In this document: positions 16,495 through 25,689 of the stretch, piece by piece
Layout: every line of letters starts with the position of its first letter
How positions within the stretch are numbered: the stretch's first letter is position 1
NCBI RefSeq assembly: GCF_003945345.1
Contig: NZ_AP019308.1
Coordinates: forward strand, 1,550,001 to 1,614,000
DNA: 64,000 bases
Source of the DNA: Paenibacillus baekrokdamisoli
GTDB lineage: Bacteria; Bacillota; Bacilli; Paenibacillales; Paenibacillaceae
Direction of reading: 5' to 3'
Translations under genes and position numbers: made by a program
Notes under the pieces: model-generated
What the model was told of the DNA's origin: nothing
The model's input: only the letters and a program-made list of their open reading frames with translations
Database searches by the model: none

Positions 16495-17028
16495 ATGGCA
16501 GAAATAAGAGAGCTTTATCCCAACCTGTTCCAAAAAGCGATATGGGGTAAAATTGAATTGGAATTTAGGATGGATTTACCTGAAAGTCATTTAATATCAA
16601 ATGTCAATATTGTTCCATTTGTAAATAATGAATGTGTGGTTATTCGGTTAGAAAATGGACAGTGGGAAATACCAGGTGGCACCTTAGAAAAAGGTGAATA
16701 TTATCTAGATACGATTAAACGTGAACTCATTGAAGAAGCAGGGGCGACATTACATTCTTTTCATCCTTTTGGCGGTTGGAAGTGTTATTCGCATCATCTA
16801 CAACCATATAAACCTCACTTGCCACATCCAGAATTTTACAGAATAGTTGGGTATGGAGAAGTCCAATTAGTATCATTACCGCAGATTCCCGCAGATGGTG
16901 AAAAAGTCGTTGCAGTTGAAAGTATGTCTGTCCAAGATGCAGTGAATAAATTCCAACAGGTGGGAAGAAATGATTTAGCTGAACTATATCAATTAGCTAA
17001 AACAATTCGTAATTCAAGTGCTAAATAA
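16495..17028 (+). CDS. Nudix hydrolase
   Basis: 177 aa. The Nudix box is complete: GGTLEKGEYYLDTIKREL then IEEAG (about residues 60-83), with the REx2EE core that binds the metal. Family members hydrolyse nucleoside diphosphates linked to another group; substrate unknown. Start ATG 16495 is supported by TAGGAGG. Like the divergent HAD gene it is AT-rich, and the two could form a nucleotide-handling pair. Confidence 0.85.
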   Translation: MAEIRELYPNLFQKAIWGKIELEFRMDLPESHLISNVNIVPFVNNECVVIRLENGQWEIPGGTLEKGEYYLDTIKRELIEEAGATLHSFHPFGGWKCYSHHLQPYKPHLPHPEFYRIVGYGEVQLVSLPQIPADGEKVVAVESMSVQDAVNKFQQVGRNDLAELYQLAKTIRNSSAK

Positions 17029-17498
17029 CACCTCTTCCAAAAAGAAAGGCTTTTATTATGGTACTGAAACTGTATCAACAGGAACAAAGCGTAAACCATT
17101 CCCTTCTGAGGGGGCTGTTTTTTCAGTATTTGAGACGTTTTGCTTTGAGCATATCACTAGCAAGCTCGGGCTTCTAGATAGTCGATGGCTTCTTCTAGGC
17201 AAGAAGATAAGTAACTCCGAATAACATGGTAATCTCAGAAGATTTGCTGACAAATGCTGCAAACTATTATTGCAGCTATGATCATAGCTATAAAAAGCAT
17301 AAATGGTGGGAGTTTTTATTCCTTTTCGGGAACATATGTGCTATAATAAGTGCGCCAAACACGTATTTTGCGCACTTTCGTCCACAATCGATTTAATGAA
17401 TGGATCATGGGGTCAATGTCTACTAGATCTTCTATGGGAAACTGAGTTTTTCTACAAAAAATAGGATAAGAAGAGAGATTTATACATGGATGTTTTGA
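17029..17498. other. 470-base region: promoter, LexA-like box, hairpin, no clear gene
   Basis: 17030-17260 holds only short frames without convincing ribosome binding sites, some perhaps decayed coding sequence. At 17330-17341 GAACATATGTGC resembles the Bacillus LexA box (GAAC-N4-GTTC, one mismatch) and lies just before TATAAT (17342-17347). A stem AAGTGCGC/GCGCACTT follows (17348-17377). A nine-codon frame at 17486-17515 overlaps the recombinase start and could couple its translation. Confidence 0.45.
17330..17347 (+). promoter_or_regulatory. LexA-like operator and -10 box upstream of the recombinase gene
   Basis: GAACATATGTGC (17330-17341) abuts TATAAT (17342-17347). The -35 is weak (TTCCTT, 17 bp upstream). 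One half-site is perfect and the other has a single change from GTTC. Suggests possible SOS control of the recombinase gene 150 bases downstream. Confidence 0.4.
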
Positions 17499-17507
17499 GT
17501 GATTGCA

Positions 17508-18431
17508 ATGACTAGAAATTACGTAGTGGAAGAAACCTACTCAAAACCGCTGAAAGCTTTTACAATTTGGATGAAACAATCCGGTTATACAGAAACGACG
17601 AAAAAAGAGTATTTGAGGGAAGTGAATGACTATCTACTCTCATTAGAAGAAATGCCGGTACAGCAGGCGGGAAAAATGAACGTTGTTGGTTTTTTAGTAT
17701 CCAAGCAGGGAACAGCGGGGGATAAGACGAGGAATCGAACACTCTCAGCTATCCGGTCGTTTTATACTGCATTAATTGATTTTGAGCTTGCAACAAGAAA
17801 CCCTGCATTAGAAGTGAAAAAGTCTAAAACGGAGAAAAACAGGAATCCGGTTTATTTGGAAGAGAACGAGCTTGAGAAGGCACTAAGCTATGTGGATGGT
17901 CGTTATCGCGATCGGAATTTAACGATTTTTCTTTTGATGGGCTACTGCGGATTGCGTGTGGGTGAGGTACACCGAATAAATCTGTCTCATTTTAAAAAGG
18001 CAAAAGGGACATTAGAAGTGCTGGGTAAGGGGAGAAAATGGAATGAAATTCCGCTTCCAGACCTATTAATTCAGTACCTCACGAAGGTTGAAAAGGAAAG
18101 AATTAGTCCCTATAGTAAAAAGGAAGATGCTTTTTTCGTTTCCCAGAAAGGGAGAAGGCTTTCTATACGTCAGATTCAAAAGATTGCAACTCAAATCTTT
18201 GCTGATTATAAAAACGACCATCCACATTTGAGCGATTTGAAGTTGTCCTGTCACAAACTACGGCATTCATTTGCAACGATGCTTCTGAATAATAATGTAG
18301 ATATACGAATCGTTAAAGAACTTTTAGGCCATGCATCGATTGAAACTACGATGATTTATACCCATATCAATGACGAGCAAAAACGTACCGCCATGACCAC
18401 GATTAAGGTTCCTCAATTAGCTATGGTTTAA
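17508..18431 (+). CDS. tyrosine recombinase/integrase
   Basis: 307 aa from ATG 17508 (GTG 17499 also in frame). It has an N-terminal SAM-like core-binding domain and a C-terminal catalytic domain with all key residues: R in CGLRVGE (about 150), K in [12 protein letters not shown]-x-x-R in [10 protein letters not shown] (about 248-251), H in [10 protein letters not shown] and the nucleophile Y in MIYTH (about 284). XerC/XerD-like length. It stands alone: no excisionase, phage or conjugation genes adjoin, and no attachment-site repeats were identified. It may serve a small element limited to the AT-rich patch on its left, or be a solitary recombinase. Confidence 0.88.
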   Translation: MTRNYVVEETYSKPLKAFTIWMKQSGYTETTKKEYLREVNDYLLSLEEMPVQQAGKMNVVGFLVSKQGTAGDKTRNRTLSAIRSFYTALIDFELATRNPALEVKKSKTEKNRNPVYLEENELEKALSYVDGRYRDRNLTIFLLMGYCGLRVGEVHRINLSHFKKAKGTLEVLGKGRKWNEIPLPDLLIQYLTKVEKERISPYSKKEDAFFVSQKGRRLSIRQIQKIATQIFADYKNDHPHLSDLKLSCHKLRHSFATMLLNNNVDIRIVKELLGHASIETTMIYTHINDEQKRTAMTTIKVPQLAMV

Positions 18432-18515
18432 CAGATTCGCTTGGGTGAGAGCAGAGCGTATGTAACATATTCAGGCGATGAATTTAACATTAAAGAGAGG
18501 GCAGGTGCCAGCACT

Positions 18516-20210
18516 ATGAAATTCAGCGAGTATCTTTATGAACGTCCGGATGTCAAAGTTTTTGAACAGAACTTCAAGCAGCTGCTAGCTTTATTCACTT
18601 CTGCAAGCAGTTATGAAGAGCAGGACATAGCCATGTCTGACATTAACAAGCTTCGCAGCGAGTTTGATACGCTTCAGCAAATTGCAAGTATTCGTCACTC
18701 TATCAATACAAATGATGAATTCTATAAAGCGGAGCAGGACTATTTTGACTCTGTTGGTCCGGTCGTGCAGGAATACATAACCGACTATTATCATGCGTTG
18801 GTAAATTCGAAATTCAGAGTGGAGCTCGAGGATAAGTGGGGCAGGCAGCTGTTCCAGCTTGCTGAGCTCTCGCTGAAGACGTTCAGCCCGGAGATCATTG
18901 AAGATTTGCAGCAGGAGAATAAGCTGCAGACGGAGTATTCCCAGCTTATCGCATCTGCGAAAATCCTTTTTGATGGGGAGGAGCGGACGCTATCTCAGCT
19001 TACTCCTTATGCGCAATCAACTGATCGTGAGACCCGGAGACTGGCAGAGGAAGCAAAGAGCAGCTTCATGGCCGAGAATGAGGAGAAATTCGACCGCATT
19101 TATGATGACTTGGTCAAGGTGCGTACGAAGATCGCGAAGAAGCTGGGTTATGACAATTTTGTTGAGCTCGGCTATGCTCGGATGTCCCGTACCGATTACA
19201 ATGCTGAGATGGTGATCAGCTTCCGTAACCAAGTACTGGAGCATATTGTGCCAGTTGCGACGAAGTTGAAGGAGCGCCAAAGCAAACGGATTGGTCTGGA
19301 TGAGCTGCTTTATTACGATGAGAGCTTCAGCTTTAAGTCTGGCAATGCGAAGCCGAAGGGCGATCCAGAATGGATCGTGAAGAACGGGGAGAAGATGTAC
19401 GCTGAACTATCTCCGGAAACTAACGAATTCTTTACTTTCATGCAAGATAACGAGCTAATGGATCTTAACAGCAAGAAAGGGAAGCAAGGTGGTGGCTACT
19501 GCACCTATATCAGTGACTACGGCGCACCCTATATTTTCTCTAACTTTAACGGTACTTCCGGTGATATTGACGTCCTAACACATGAAGCTGGCCATGCCTT
19601 TCAGGTGTATGAGAGCAGAAGCTTCCAGGTGCCTGAATACAGCTTCCCGACCTATGAAGCTTGCGAAATTCATTCGATGAGCATGGAATTTTTCACATGG
19701 CCTTGGATGAATTTATTCTTCGAGGAAGACGCGGACAAATACAAGTTCGCACATTTGGCAGGCTCCTTGATCTTCATCCCATACGGTGTGACGGTTGATG
19801 AATTCCAGCATTATGTGTATGAGAATCCAGATGCAACACTAGCCGATCGGAAGAAAGCATGGCGCGACATTGAGCGTAAGTATTTGCCTCATCGCAATTA
19901 TGCGGACAACGAATATTTGGAACAGGGCAGCTTCTGGCATAAGCAGGGGCATATCTTCAGCTCGCCATTCTACTACATTGATTATACCCTTGCTCAACTA
20001 TGTGCGTTCCAATTCTGGAAGAAGATGCATGAGGACCGTTCCGCCGCGTGGACAGAATACTTGAATCTATGCCGTCAAGGAGGAAGCTTGTCTTTCACGG
20101 AGCTTGCGAAGGTAGCAGGTCTTATCTCACCGTTCGAGGATGGCTGTGTCACGTCGGTAATCGGCAGTATTGAGCGCTGGTTAGATAACGTGGATGACTC
20201 AATTCTCTAA
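18516..20210 (+). CDS. M3 family oligoendopeptidase
   Basis: 564-aa zinc metallopeptidase of the thimet/oligoendopeptidase F group. The zinc motif HEAGH lies at about 356-360, with a downstream glutamate in YEACEIHSMSME. Cytosolic, with no signal peptide. Family members cut peptides of roughly 7-17 residues. ATG 18516 is chosen because an AGGTG motif precedes it and family N-termini begin in this way (MKFSEYLYERPD). Convergent with the AcoR-type gene, sharing a terminator between them. Confidence 0.9.
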   Translation: MKFSEYLYERPDVKVFEQNFKQLLALFTSASSYEEQDIAMSDINKLRSEFDTLQQIASIRHSINTNDEFYKAEQDYFDSVGPVVQEYITDYYHALVNSKFRVELEDKWGRQLFQLAELSLKTFSPEIIEDLQQENKLQTEYSQLIASAKILFDGEERTLSQLTPYAQSTDRETRRLAEEAKSSFMAENEEKFDRIYDDLVKVRTKIAKKLGYDNFVELGYARMSRTDYNAEMVISFRNQVLEHIVPVATKLKERQSKRIGLDELLYYDESFSFKSGNAKPKGDPEWIVKNGEKMYAELSPETNEFFTFMQDNELMDLNSKKGKQGGGYCTYISDYGAPYIFSNFNGTSGDIDVLTHEAGHAFQVYESRSFQVPEYSFPTYEACEIHSMSMEFFTWPWMNLFFEEDADKYKFAHLAGSLIFIPYGVTVDEFQHYVYENPDATLADRKKAWRDIERKYLPHRNYADNEYLEQGSFWHKQGHIFSSPFYYIDYTLAQLCAFQFWKKMHEDRSAAWTEYLNLCRQGGSLSFTELAKVAGLISPFEDGCVTSVIGSIERWLDNVDDSIL

Positions 20211-20232
20211 ATAAAGTTACGGCAGTATACAG

Positions 20233-20283
20233 AATGAAGGCAACCATCTCCAGCTTACAACGGGTGGCTGCCTTCATTTTTTT
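20233..20283. terminator. terminator between M3 peptidase and AcoR-type genes
   Basis: AATGAAGGCA pairs with TGCCTTCATT (inner ACCA/TGG extends it), followed by a run of seven T residues on the + strand. Confidence 0.85.
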
Positions 20284-20323
20284 GGTGCTGTATATGATTA
20301 ATACTCGAGTAACAGACATGGGT

Positions 20324-22084
20324 TCAGAAGAATACGATTCCATATTCTTCAATCTTTCTATACAGAGTCGTTCTGCCGATCTTGAGTAAATCCGCTGCTT
20401 TGCGCACATTCCATTCGGTCACGCGAAGTGCCTGTTTAATGGCAGCGATCTCCGCGTCTTGCAGGGAAGTCACAACGTCTGAACGATCTTCTGCAGGTAA
20501 TCGTTGGTCGATGTTCTCAATCGGCAAATGCTCAGGACTAATTGATCCGCCATCGGAGAGGAAGGTTGCTTGCACAAGAACACTGTTCAATTCCCGAATA
20601 TTGCCTGGCCAATGATAGTCAAGCAGCTTCCGCTGTGCAGCTTCCGTCAAAAGAGGTATCCTCTGACTATTTTTCTCCAGTAAAGCATGAACCAGCATCA
20701 ACAAATCTTTTCGTTCTCTTAGCGGCGGCAAAGTAACTTGAATGCCCTTCAGCCGATAGTATAGATCCGCGCGAAAGCGGCCTTCTTGCACTTCCTCGGT
20801 CAAATTGCGGTTCGTAGCAGCAATGATTCTGACATCGACGGATCGCTCTTTGACACTGCCTACCGGAGTAAGGATACCTTCTTGCAATACCCTCAGCAGC
20901 GCGGCCTGTGCGCGAAGCGACATATCTCCGATCTCGTCCAGAAAGAGCGTTCCTTTATGTGCGGCCGAGAATTTACCCATTTGGCCTTCCCGATTTGCGC
21001 CTGTGAAAGCCCCTCGCTCATACCCAAATAACTCACTCTCAACTAGACTGTCTGGAATGGCGCTGCAATTTACTGCGATGAATGGCTGGTCCCTACGAGG
21101 CCCAGCTGTATGAATTGACTGAGCGAACAGTTCTTTTCCTGTGCCGCTTTCTCCCAACAATAAAACAGGGAAGTCGGTCAATGCTGCCTTATAGGCTAAT
21201 TCTTTACGCTGCAGAATCGAAGGACAGCTGCCGACAATATCTTCAAATGTATAGAGGTGTTTATCTCCGGATTGTGGCTTGCGGATAGCCACAGACCGCC
21301 ATGACTTACCTTGATAATCCTGGATCGTCTCCACGGCAAACCCTTTGTGACTATTGAATTCCTTCCCGATCGCATCACGGCCCACAACATGGAGTGCTGC
21401 CTGATTGGCACGTATGATCCGGTTATCCTTGTCTAATGTTAGGAGTGGCATCGGATGGTTACGCGCGGTGTAATCGAGTTCTTTCAAGGTGATTAGATGC
21501 TCCTTCATGGAATCTTCGACAATCAGCCTGTTTTGCAGTGAATCAGCAGCAAGAGAAGCGATCATTAGTGAATGATCATGGAAATTTTCTTGTTTGCCAC
21601 TTATATTCACAACGCCTAACAGTTCTCCATTAGTTCCGAAGACGGGCGAGGATGCACAGGTTAGAAAATGATGCGACACAAAATAGTGTTCACCAGCGTG
21701 GACGCGGATCGGCATTTTCTCAGCAAGCGCAATGCCGATCGCATTGGTGCCCTTTCTGCGTTCTTCCCAGTTGGCACCTACCTTTAGTTGAATAAGCCCT
21801 GCCTTGCACGAGAAGTCCGGGTCGCCAACGGAGTGAACAATATGGCCTTCTGCATCGATCAGCATCGCAATTTGTTTCGTTTGCTTGATGAAGGAACTCA
21901 TTCGTTCGAACACTTGTTCAGCATGTTTGACTATAGGACCCCTTTGGTCAAGAAGCTCCCGAATCCGGGTTTCACTTAGTAGGTTATCATCCCAAGGATC
22001 GGAAGGTGCCAGCCCAAAATCTTGACAGCGCTTCCAAGATTGATTCATTACTTTCGTCCGGTCATGACCCTCCACAGAAAGCAT
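20324..22084 (-). CDS. acoR: sigma-54-dependent activator, AcoR family
   Basis: 586 aa. An N-terminal GAF-type sensor region (to about 200) is followed by a PAS-like domain, an AAA+ ATPase with Walker A GESGTGKE and the sigma-54 contact loop GAFTGA, and a C-terminal Fis-type helix-turn-helix (KAADLLKIGRTTLYRKI). ATG 22084 is preferred to an earlier in-frame start because GGAGG lies just upstream. AcoR proteins drive acetoin or alcohol catabolism genes. Here the divergent neighbour is an aldehyde dehydrogenase gene with a -24/-12 promoter and two upstream dyads, so this protein is its likely activator. Confidence 0.88.
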   Translation of the reverse strand: MLSVEGHDRTKVMNQSWKRCQDFGLAPSDPWDDNLLSETRIRELLDQRGPIVKHAEQVFERMSSFIKQTKQIAMLIDAEGHIVHSVGDPDFSCKAGLIQLKVGANWEERRKGTNAIGIALAEKMPIRVHAGEHYFVSHHFLTCASSPVFGTNGELLGVVNISGKQENFHDHSLMIASLAADSLQNRLIVEDSMKEHLITLKELDYTARNHPMPLLTLDKDNRIIRANQAALHVVGRDAIGKEFNSHKGFAVETIQDYQGKSWRSVAIRKPQSGDKHLYTFEDIVGSCPSILQRKELAYKAALTDFPVLLLGESGTGKELFAQSIHTAGPRRDQPFIAVNCSAIPDSLVESELFGYERGAFTGANREGQMGKFSAAHKGTLFLDEIGDMSLRAQAALLRVLQEGILTPVGSVKERSVDVRIIAATNRNLTEEVQEGRFRADLYYRLKGIQVTLPPLRERKDLLMLVHALLEKNSQRIPLLTEAAQRKLLDYHWPGNIRELNSVLVQATFLSDGGSISPEHLPIENIDQRLPAEDRSDVVTSLQDAEIAAIKQALRVTEWNVRKAADLLKIGRTTLYRKIEEYGIVFF

Positions 22085-22167
22085 TAATAACACCTCCAAG
22101 GTAATCTCGGTACTCGTAATTTGATCATAACATATTAAGTGCAATGATACAGTCTGTATGATAAGAA

Positions 22168-22184
22168 TGTCCCAAAATGGAACA
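22168..22184. promoter_or_regulatory. upstream activator site 1 for the AcoR-type protein
   Basis: TGTCCCAAAATGGAACA is an imperfect dyad (TGTyCCA...TGGaACA) located about 90 bp upstream of the sigma-54 promoter, the usual place for an enhancer-binding protein. Confidence 0.65.
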
Positions 22185-22191
22185 CTGTTGG

Positions 22192-22210
22192 TGTATCATT
22201 TTGGAACTGA
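22192..22210. promoter_or_regulatory. upstream activator site 2 for the AcoR-type protein
   Basis: TGTATCATTTTGGAACTGA, a second weaker dyad eight bases after site 1. It shares the TTTTGGAAC half with site 1 in reverse context. Confidence 0.55.
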
Positions 22211-22215
22211 CCACT

Positions 22216-22229
22216 TAAGAGCGCTTACA
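22216..22229. promoter_or_regulatory. cre-like site near the sigma-54 promoter
   Basis: TAAGAGCGCTTACA matches 11 of 14 positions of the ideal CcpA site TGAAAGCGCTTTCA. It lies between the activator sites and the promoter, suiting catabolite repression. Confidence 0.45.
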
Positions 22230-22258
22230 AAATAGCTGATTAGACTCATTTTTTAACG

Positions 22259-22276
22259 TTGGCACGATTCTTGCTT
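22259..22276 (+). promoter_or_regulatory. sigma-54 (-24/-12) promoter of the aldehyde dehydrogenase gene
   Basis: TTGGCACGATTCTTGCTT carries GG (22261-22262) and GC (22273-22274) with the required 10 bases between and agrees with the TGGCACG-N4-TTGC consensus at every conserved base. Confidence 0.92.
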
Positions 22277-22313
22277 ATAAGAATATGTAACCTATTATGA
22301 GGAGGATGGACAT

Positions 22314-23834
22314 ATGATTTATGAGCAACCGGGTCAAGATGGATCAAAGGTAACCTTCAAGAAACGCTATGAAAACTTTATCGGAGGCAAATGGGTGGCA
22401 CCCATAAAAGGGCAATATTTCGATAATCCATCACCGATCAACAACCAAGTCTTCTGCGAAATTCCAAGATCTACTTCAGAAGATATCGAACTCGCGCTGG
22501 ATGCAGCACATGAGGCAAAAGATGCATGGGGACGTACTTCAGTAACCGAGCGTGCCATTATTCTTAATAAAATCGCTGATCGCATGGAAGCTAATCTTGA
22601 GATGTTGGCCGTAGCCGAGACTTGGGATAATGGTAAAGCGGTGCGCGAGACACTCGCAGCAGACTTGCCACTAGCAATCGATCATTATCGTTATTTCGCT
22701 GGCGCTATTCGCGCACAGGAAGGGACGCTCAGTCAAATAGATGAGGATATGGTAGCCTATCATTATCATGAACCGTTGGGTGTCGTAGGGCAAATCATCC
22801 CATGGAACTTTCCACTACTTATGGCAACTTGGAAGCTTGCCCCTGCACTTGCAGCTGGGAATACTGTCGTACTTAAGCCGGCCGAGCAGACACCAGCTTC
22901 GATCCTCGTACTTGCGGAGCTCATTTCGGATCTGCTTCCACCTGGTGTATTGAATATCGTGAACGGATTCGGACTCGAAGCAGGTAAACCGCTTGCTTCA
23001 AGCAGCAGAATCTCCAAAATCGCCTTTACAGGTGAAACGACGACAGGCCGATTAATTATGCAATATGCTTCGCAGAATTTGATCCCTGTCACTTTGGAGC
23101 TCGGGGGTAAATCACCGAACATCTTTTTTGAAGATGTGGGCGTGAAGGACGATGCGTTCTTTGACAAAGCGATCGAAGGATTCGCCATGTTCGCCTTAAA
23201 TCAAGGAGAGGTGTGTACCTGTCCGTCGAGAGCGCTCATTCAGGAATCGTTATATGATCGTTTCATGGAGAAAGCATTGAAGCGTGTAGCAGCCATTAAG
23301 CAAGGAAATCCGCTTGATACGGATACGATGATCGGTGCACAAGCTTCTACCGAGCAAATGGACAAAATCCAAAGCTATATCAGCATTGGGAAAGAAGAAG
23401 GGGCGGAATGCCTAATTGGCGGTGGGCTCGCTTCGCTAGGTGGTGACATTTCCGAGGGGTACTACATTCAACCGACTATTTTCAAAGGACATAATAAAAT
23501 GCGGATTTTCCAAGAGGAAATATTCGGACCTGTTGTTTCTGTCACAACGTTCAAGGATCAGGAAGAAGCGTTATCCATTGCCAACGATACGTTATATGGA
23601 CTCGGTGCCGGGGTGTTTACGAGAGATATGAATACAGCTTACCGAATGGGACGCGGCATTCAAGCCGGTAGGGTATGGACCAACTGCTATCATGCTTACC
23701 CCGCTCATGCAGCCTTTGGGGGATATAAAAGCTCAGGTATCGGTCGAGAAAATCATAAAATGATGCTTTCTCATTACCAGCAAACTAAAAATCTACTCGT
23801 CAGCTACAGCCCGAACGCCCTTGGATTCTTCTAA
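22314..23834 (+). CDS. aldehyde dehydrogenase (AcoD/ExaC type)
   Basis: 506-aa NAD-dependent aldehyde dehydrogenase. The catalytic Cys is in [11 protein letters not shown] at about 301, the general-base Glu in [14 protein letters not shown] at about 262, and the fold signature [10 protein letters not shown] is at about 162-171. The [14 protein letters not shown] form is typical of acetaldehyde/AcoD-like enzymes. Transcribed from a sigma-54 promoter, with the AcoR-type activator gene divergent, a DUF779 gene next, and sigL after that. Likely role: oxidising acetaldehyde or another short-chain aldehyde to the acid. Confidence 0.92.
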   Translation: MIYEQPGQDGSKVTFKKRYENFIGGKWVAPIKGQYFDNPSPINNQVFCEIPRSTSEDIELALDAAHEAKDAWGRTSVTERAIILNKIADRMEANLEMLAVAETWDNGKAVRETLAADLPLAIDHYRYFAGAIRAQEGTLSQIDEDMVAYHYHEPLGVVGQIIPWNFPLLMATWKLAPALAAGNTVVLKPAEQTPASILVLAELISDLLPPGVLNIVNGFGLEAGKPLASSSRISKIAFTGETTTGRLIMQYASQNLIPVTLELGGKSPNIFFEDVGVKDDAFFDKAIEGFAMFALNQGEVCTCPSRALIQESLYDRFMEKALKRVAAIKQGNPLDTDTMIGAQASTEQMDKIQSYISIGKEEGAECLIGGGLASLGGDISEGYYIQPTIFKGHNKMRIFQEEIFGPVVSVTTFKDQEEALSIANDTLYGLGAGVFTRDMNTAYRMGRGIQAGRVWTNCYHAYPAHAAFGGYKSSGIGRENHKMMLSHYQQTKNLLVSYSPNALGFF

Positions 23835-23848
23835 TACGGGGCTGGGTG

Positions 23849-24217
23849 ATGAGGATGAATGTTCAAAAGGTGCTCGCCACCGATGAAGCTCTAGAATTAA
23901 TTGATCTGCTGGTGTCCAAACATGGTCCTGTCATGTTTCATCAATCTGGAGGATGCTGTGATGGAAGCTCGCCGATGTGTTATCCACTGGGTGAGTTACT
24001 TATCGGAGATAGTGATGTGCAGCTTGGAGAAATTGGTGGCGCTCCATTCTATATGAGCAAGTTGCAATATGATTATTGGAAATTCACACAGATCATTGTC
24101 GATGTTGTTACAGGCAGGGGAGGCATGTTCTCTCTGGAAAATCCAGAAGGTCGCCGCTTTTTGACTCGTTCTCGTATGTTTACGGAAGAGGAACAGCGCG
24201 CTTTGCAACTTCTATAA
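23849..24217 (+). CDS. DUF779 domain protein
   Basis: 122 aa. Contains the conserved HQSGGCCDGSSPMCYP stretch (about 33-48), a likely metal or redox site, and ends with GRRFLTRSRMF. DUF779 proteins are found beside aldehyde dehydrogenases of this type across Proteobacteria and Firmicutes, with no proven function. ATG 23849 starts 14 bases after the dehydrogenase stop (GTG 23846 is also in frame), so the genes are co-transcribed. Its 3' end contains the sigL promoter. Confidence 0.85.
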   Translation: MRMNVQKVLATDEALELIDLLVSKHGPVMFHQSGGCCDGSSPMCYPLGELLIGDSDVQLGEIGGAPFYMSKLQYDYWKFTQIIVDVVTGRGGMFSLENPEGRRFLTRSRMFTEEEQRALQLL

Positions 24218-24230
24218 CGGGTAGTATAAT
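24203..24230 (+). promoter_or_regulatory. sigma-A promoter of sigL
   Basis: TTGCAA (24203-24208), 16-bp spacer, TATAAT (24225-24230), inside the end of the DUF779 gene. Confidence 0.75.
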
Positions 24231-24236
24231 AGTGTA

Positions 24237-24250
24237 AGAAAGCGCTGTCA
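24237..24250. promoter_or_regulatory. cre-like CcpA site at sigL
   Basis: AGAAAGCGCTGTCA matches 12 of 14 bases of the ideal cre. It starts six bases after the -10 box, where bound CcpA would block transcription. Catabolite repression of sigL through CcpA is known in Bacillus subtilis. Confidence 0.65.
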
Positions 24251-24275
24251 AATTGATCAAAGGAGGACATCAGAC

Positions 24276-25604
24276 ATGGAATTGCAATTAAACTCCGCGT
24301 TGGTACAAAAGTTGACCCTGACACCGCAGCTTCGACAGTCAGTGGAGATTTTGCAAATGTCCTCCTTCGATTTGACAACTTATATGCAGGAAAGGGCGTT
24401 GGAAAATCCTTTTATAGAAATAAGCGGAGATTCATTTGCCCCCATCCAAGTAGGTTCGAGTCGCGGGACCGCTTCGATTGATCAGGGCAGGATGCTGCAG
24501 CACCATTCAAGTGAAGAACTTACGCTGGAAACCGTATTATTGGAACAACTCAATGAGCTTCAATTGGACAAAACCGTTTATCGGCTGTGCAAGCTGATTA
24601 TTGGTAGTCTGGATGAGCGAGGTTATTTGGCTAAAGAAATGGGATGGATGGCTGAGCAGATGGCGACTTCCATGGAAACTGTTCGAATGGCCACAGGCAT
24701 TATTCAGCTCATGGAGCCTTATGGCGTCGCTGCCGCATCGCTGGAAGAGTGTTTACTTATACAGATGGAACGGCTAGGGGAGAAGGACTCTCTGGTACTT
24801 GAACTCGTCAAGCATGAATTGAACCATATTGCGCAGGGCAGATTGCTTCAATTAGCTTCCAAATATTCGGTATCATTGACGGAGATTCAAACGGCTGTCG
24901 ATAAAATTAGTATGTTGAATCCAAACCCAGGCGCTGCATACCAACAGGAAAAGATACATTATATCAAGCCTGATCTCTTATTGAAATGTCAACCAGACGG
25001 CAGTTATGAGCTTGGGATCTTGGAAGCTTCAACACCTACCGTTACCATAAGCAGCATTTATATGGATATGATGAAGTGTCAGCATGACAAGAATACGGCA
25101 CAATATTTGAGGAATAACTGGAAAGCCGCCAAATGGTTGCTCCAAAGCATCAGTCAACGTAAGTCGACATTGCTTCAGGTAGGGCAGGCTATTTTTGCCT
25201 ATCAGACCGACTTCTGCATGAGTGGTACTTCACAAATGAGGCCAATGAGTTTGAAGCATATCGCCCAAAAGGTGCAACTACATGAATCGACGATCTGCCG
25301 TGCGGTAAACGGTAAATATGTTCGAACACCCTGGGGACTGTTTGAGCTCAAGCATTTTTTCACATCCGCGATTAGACATACCGATGGAGAAGATGTATCT
25401 GCACTCCGTGTGAAGGATAGTATCCGTCATTTAATCAAGGAGGAGGATAAAGCTGCACCATTATCCGATCAGAAAATCACCGATTTACTGCGTAGGGACG
25501 GCATTCTAATTGCAAGGAGAACGGTCACCAAATACCGTGAGCAGTTACACTTGTATACCGCTGCGGAGCGAAAAAGACAAAGATCCTCATGTAAATTCAA
25601 GTGA
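24276..25604 (+). CDS. sigL: RNA polymerase sigma-54 factor
   Basis: 442 aa. The N-terminal activator-binding region I is rich in Leu and Gln (LVQKLTLTPQLRQSVEILQM). The core-binding region spans about 80-250. The DNA-binding part has the helix-turn-helix near residue 340 (HESTICRAVNGKYVRTPWG) and the RpoN box ARRTVTKYRE near 415. GGAGGA precedes ATG 24276. It sits directly downstream of a sigma-54-dependent operon and opposite its activator gene, so factor, activator and target travel together. A cre-like site suggests repression on good carbon sources. Confidence 0.95.
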   Translation: MELQLNSALVQKLTLTPQLRQSVEILQMSSFDLTTYMQERALENPFIEISGDSFAPIQVGSSRGTASIDQGRMLQHHSSEELTLETVLLEQLNELQLDKTVYRLCKLIIGSLDERGYLAKEMGWMAEQMATSMETVRMATGIIQLMEPYGVAAASLEECLLIQMERLGEKDSLVLELVKHELNHIAQGRLLQLASKYSVSLTEIQTAVDKISMLNPNPGAAYQQEKIHYIKPDLLLKCQPDGSYELGILEASTPTVTISSIYMDMMKCQHDKNTAQYLRNNWKAAKWLLQSISQRKSTLLQVGQAIFAYQTDFCMSGTSQMRPMSLKHIAQKVQLHESTICRAVNGKYVRTPWGLFELKHFFTSAIRHTDGEDVSALRVKDSIRHLIKEEDKAAPLSDQKITDLLRRDGILIARRTVTKYREQLHLYTAAERKRQRSSCKFK

Positions 25605-25617
25605 GGGTCTTTGTTTA
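25577..25617 (+). terminator. terminator of sigL
   Basis: ACAAAGATCCTCA (25577-25589) pairs with TGAGGGTCTTTGT (25602-25614), followed by TTATTT. The stem overlaps the stop codon. Confidence 0.85.
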
Positions 25618-25689
25618 TTTCTTACCATCCATAATATGGTAGGATTGAATTAACAAAGGGAGACGAAATCTTGGGAGGTTTCTAAAAAT

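Noticed and set aside
17018..17262. Overlapping frames of about 68 codons on both strands after the Nudix gene
   Set aside because: No ribosome binding sites, overlap with the Nudix stop, and no recognisable protein features.
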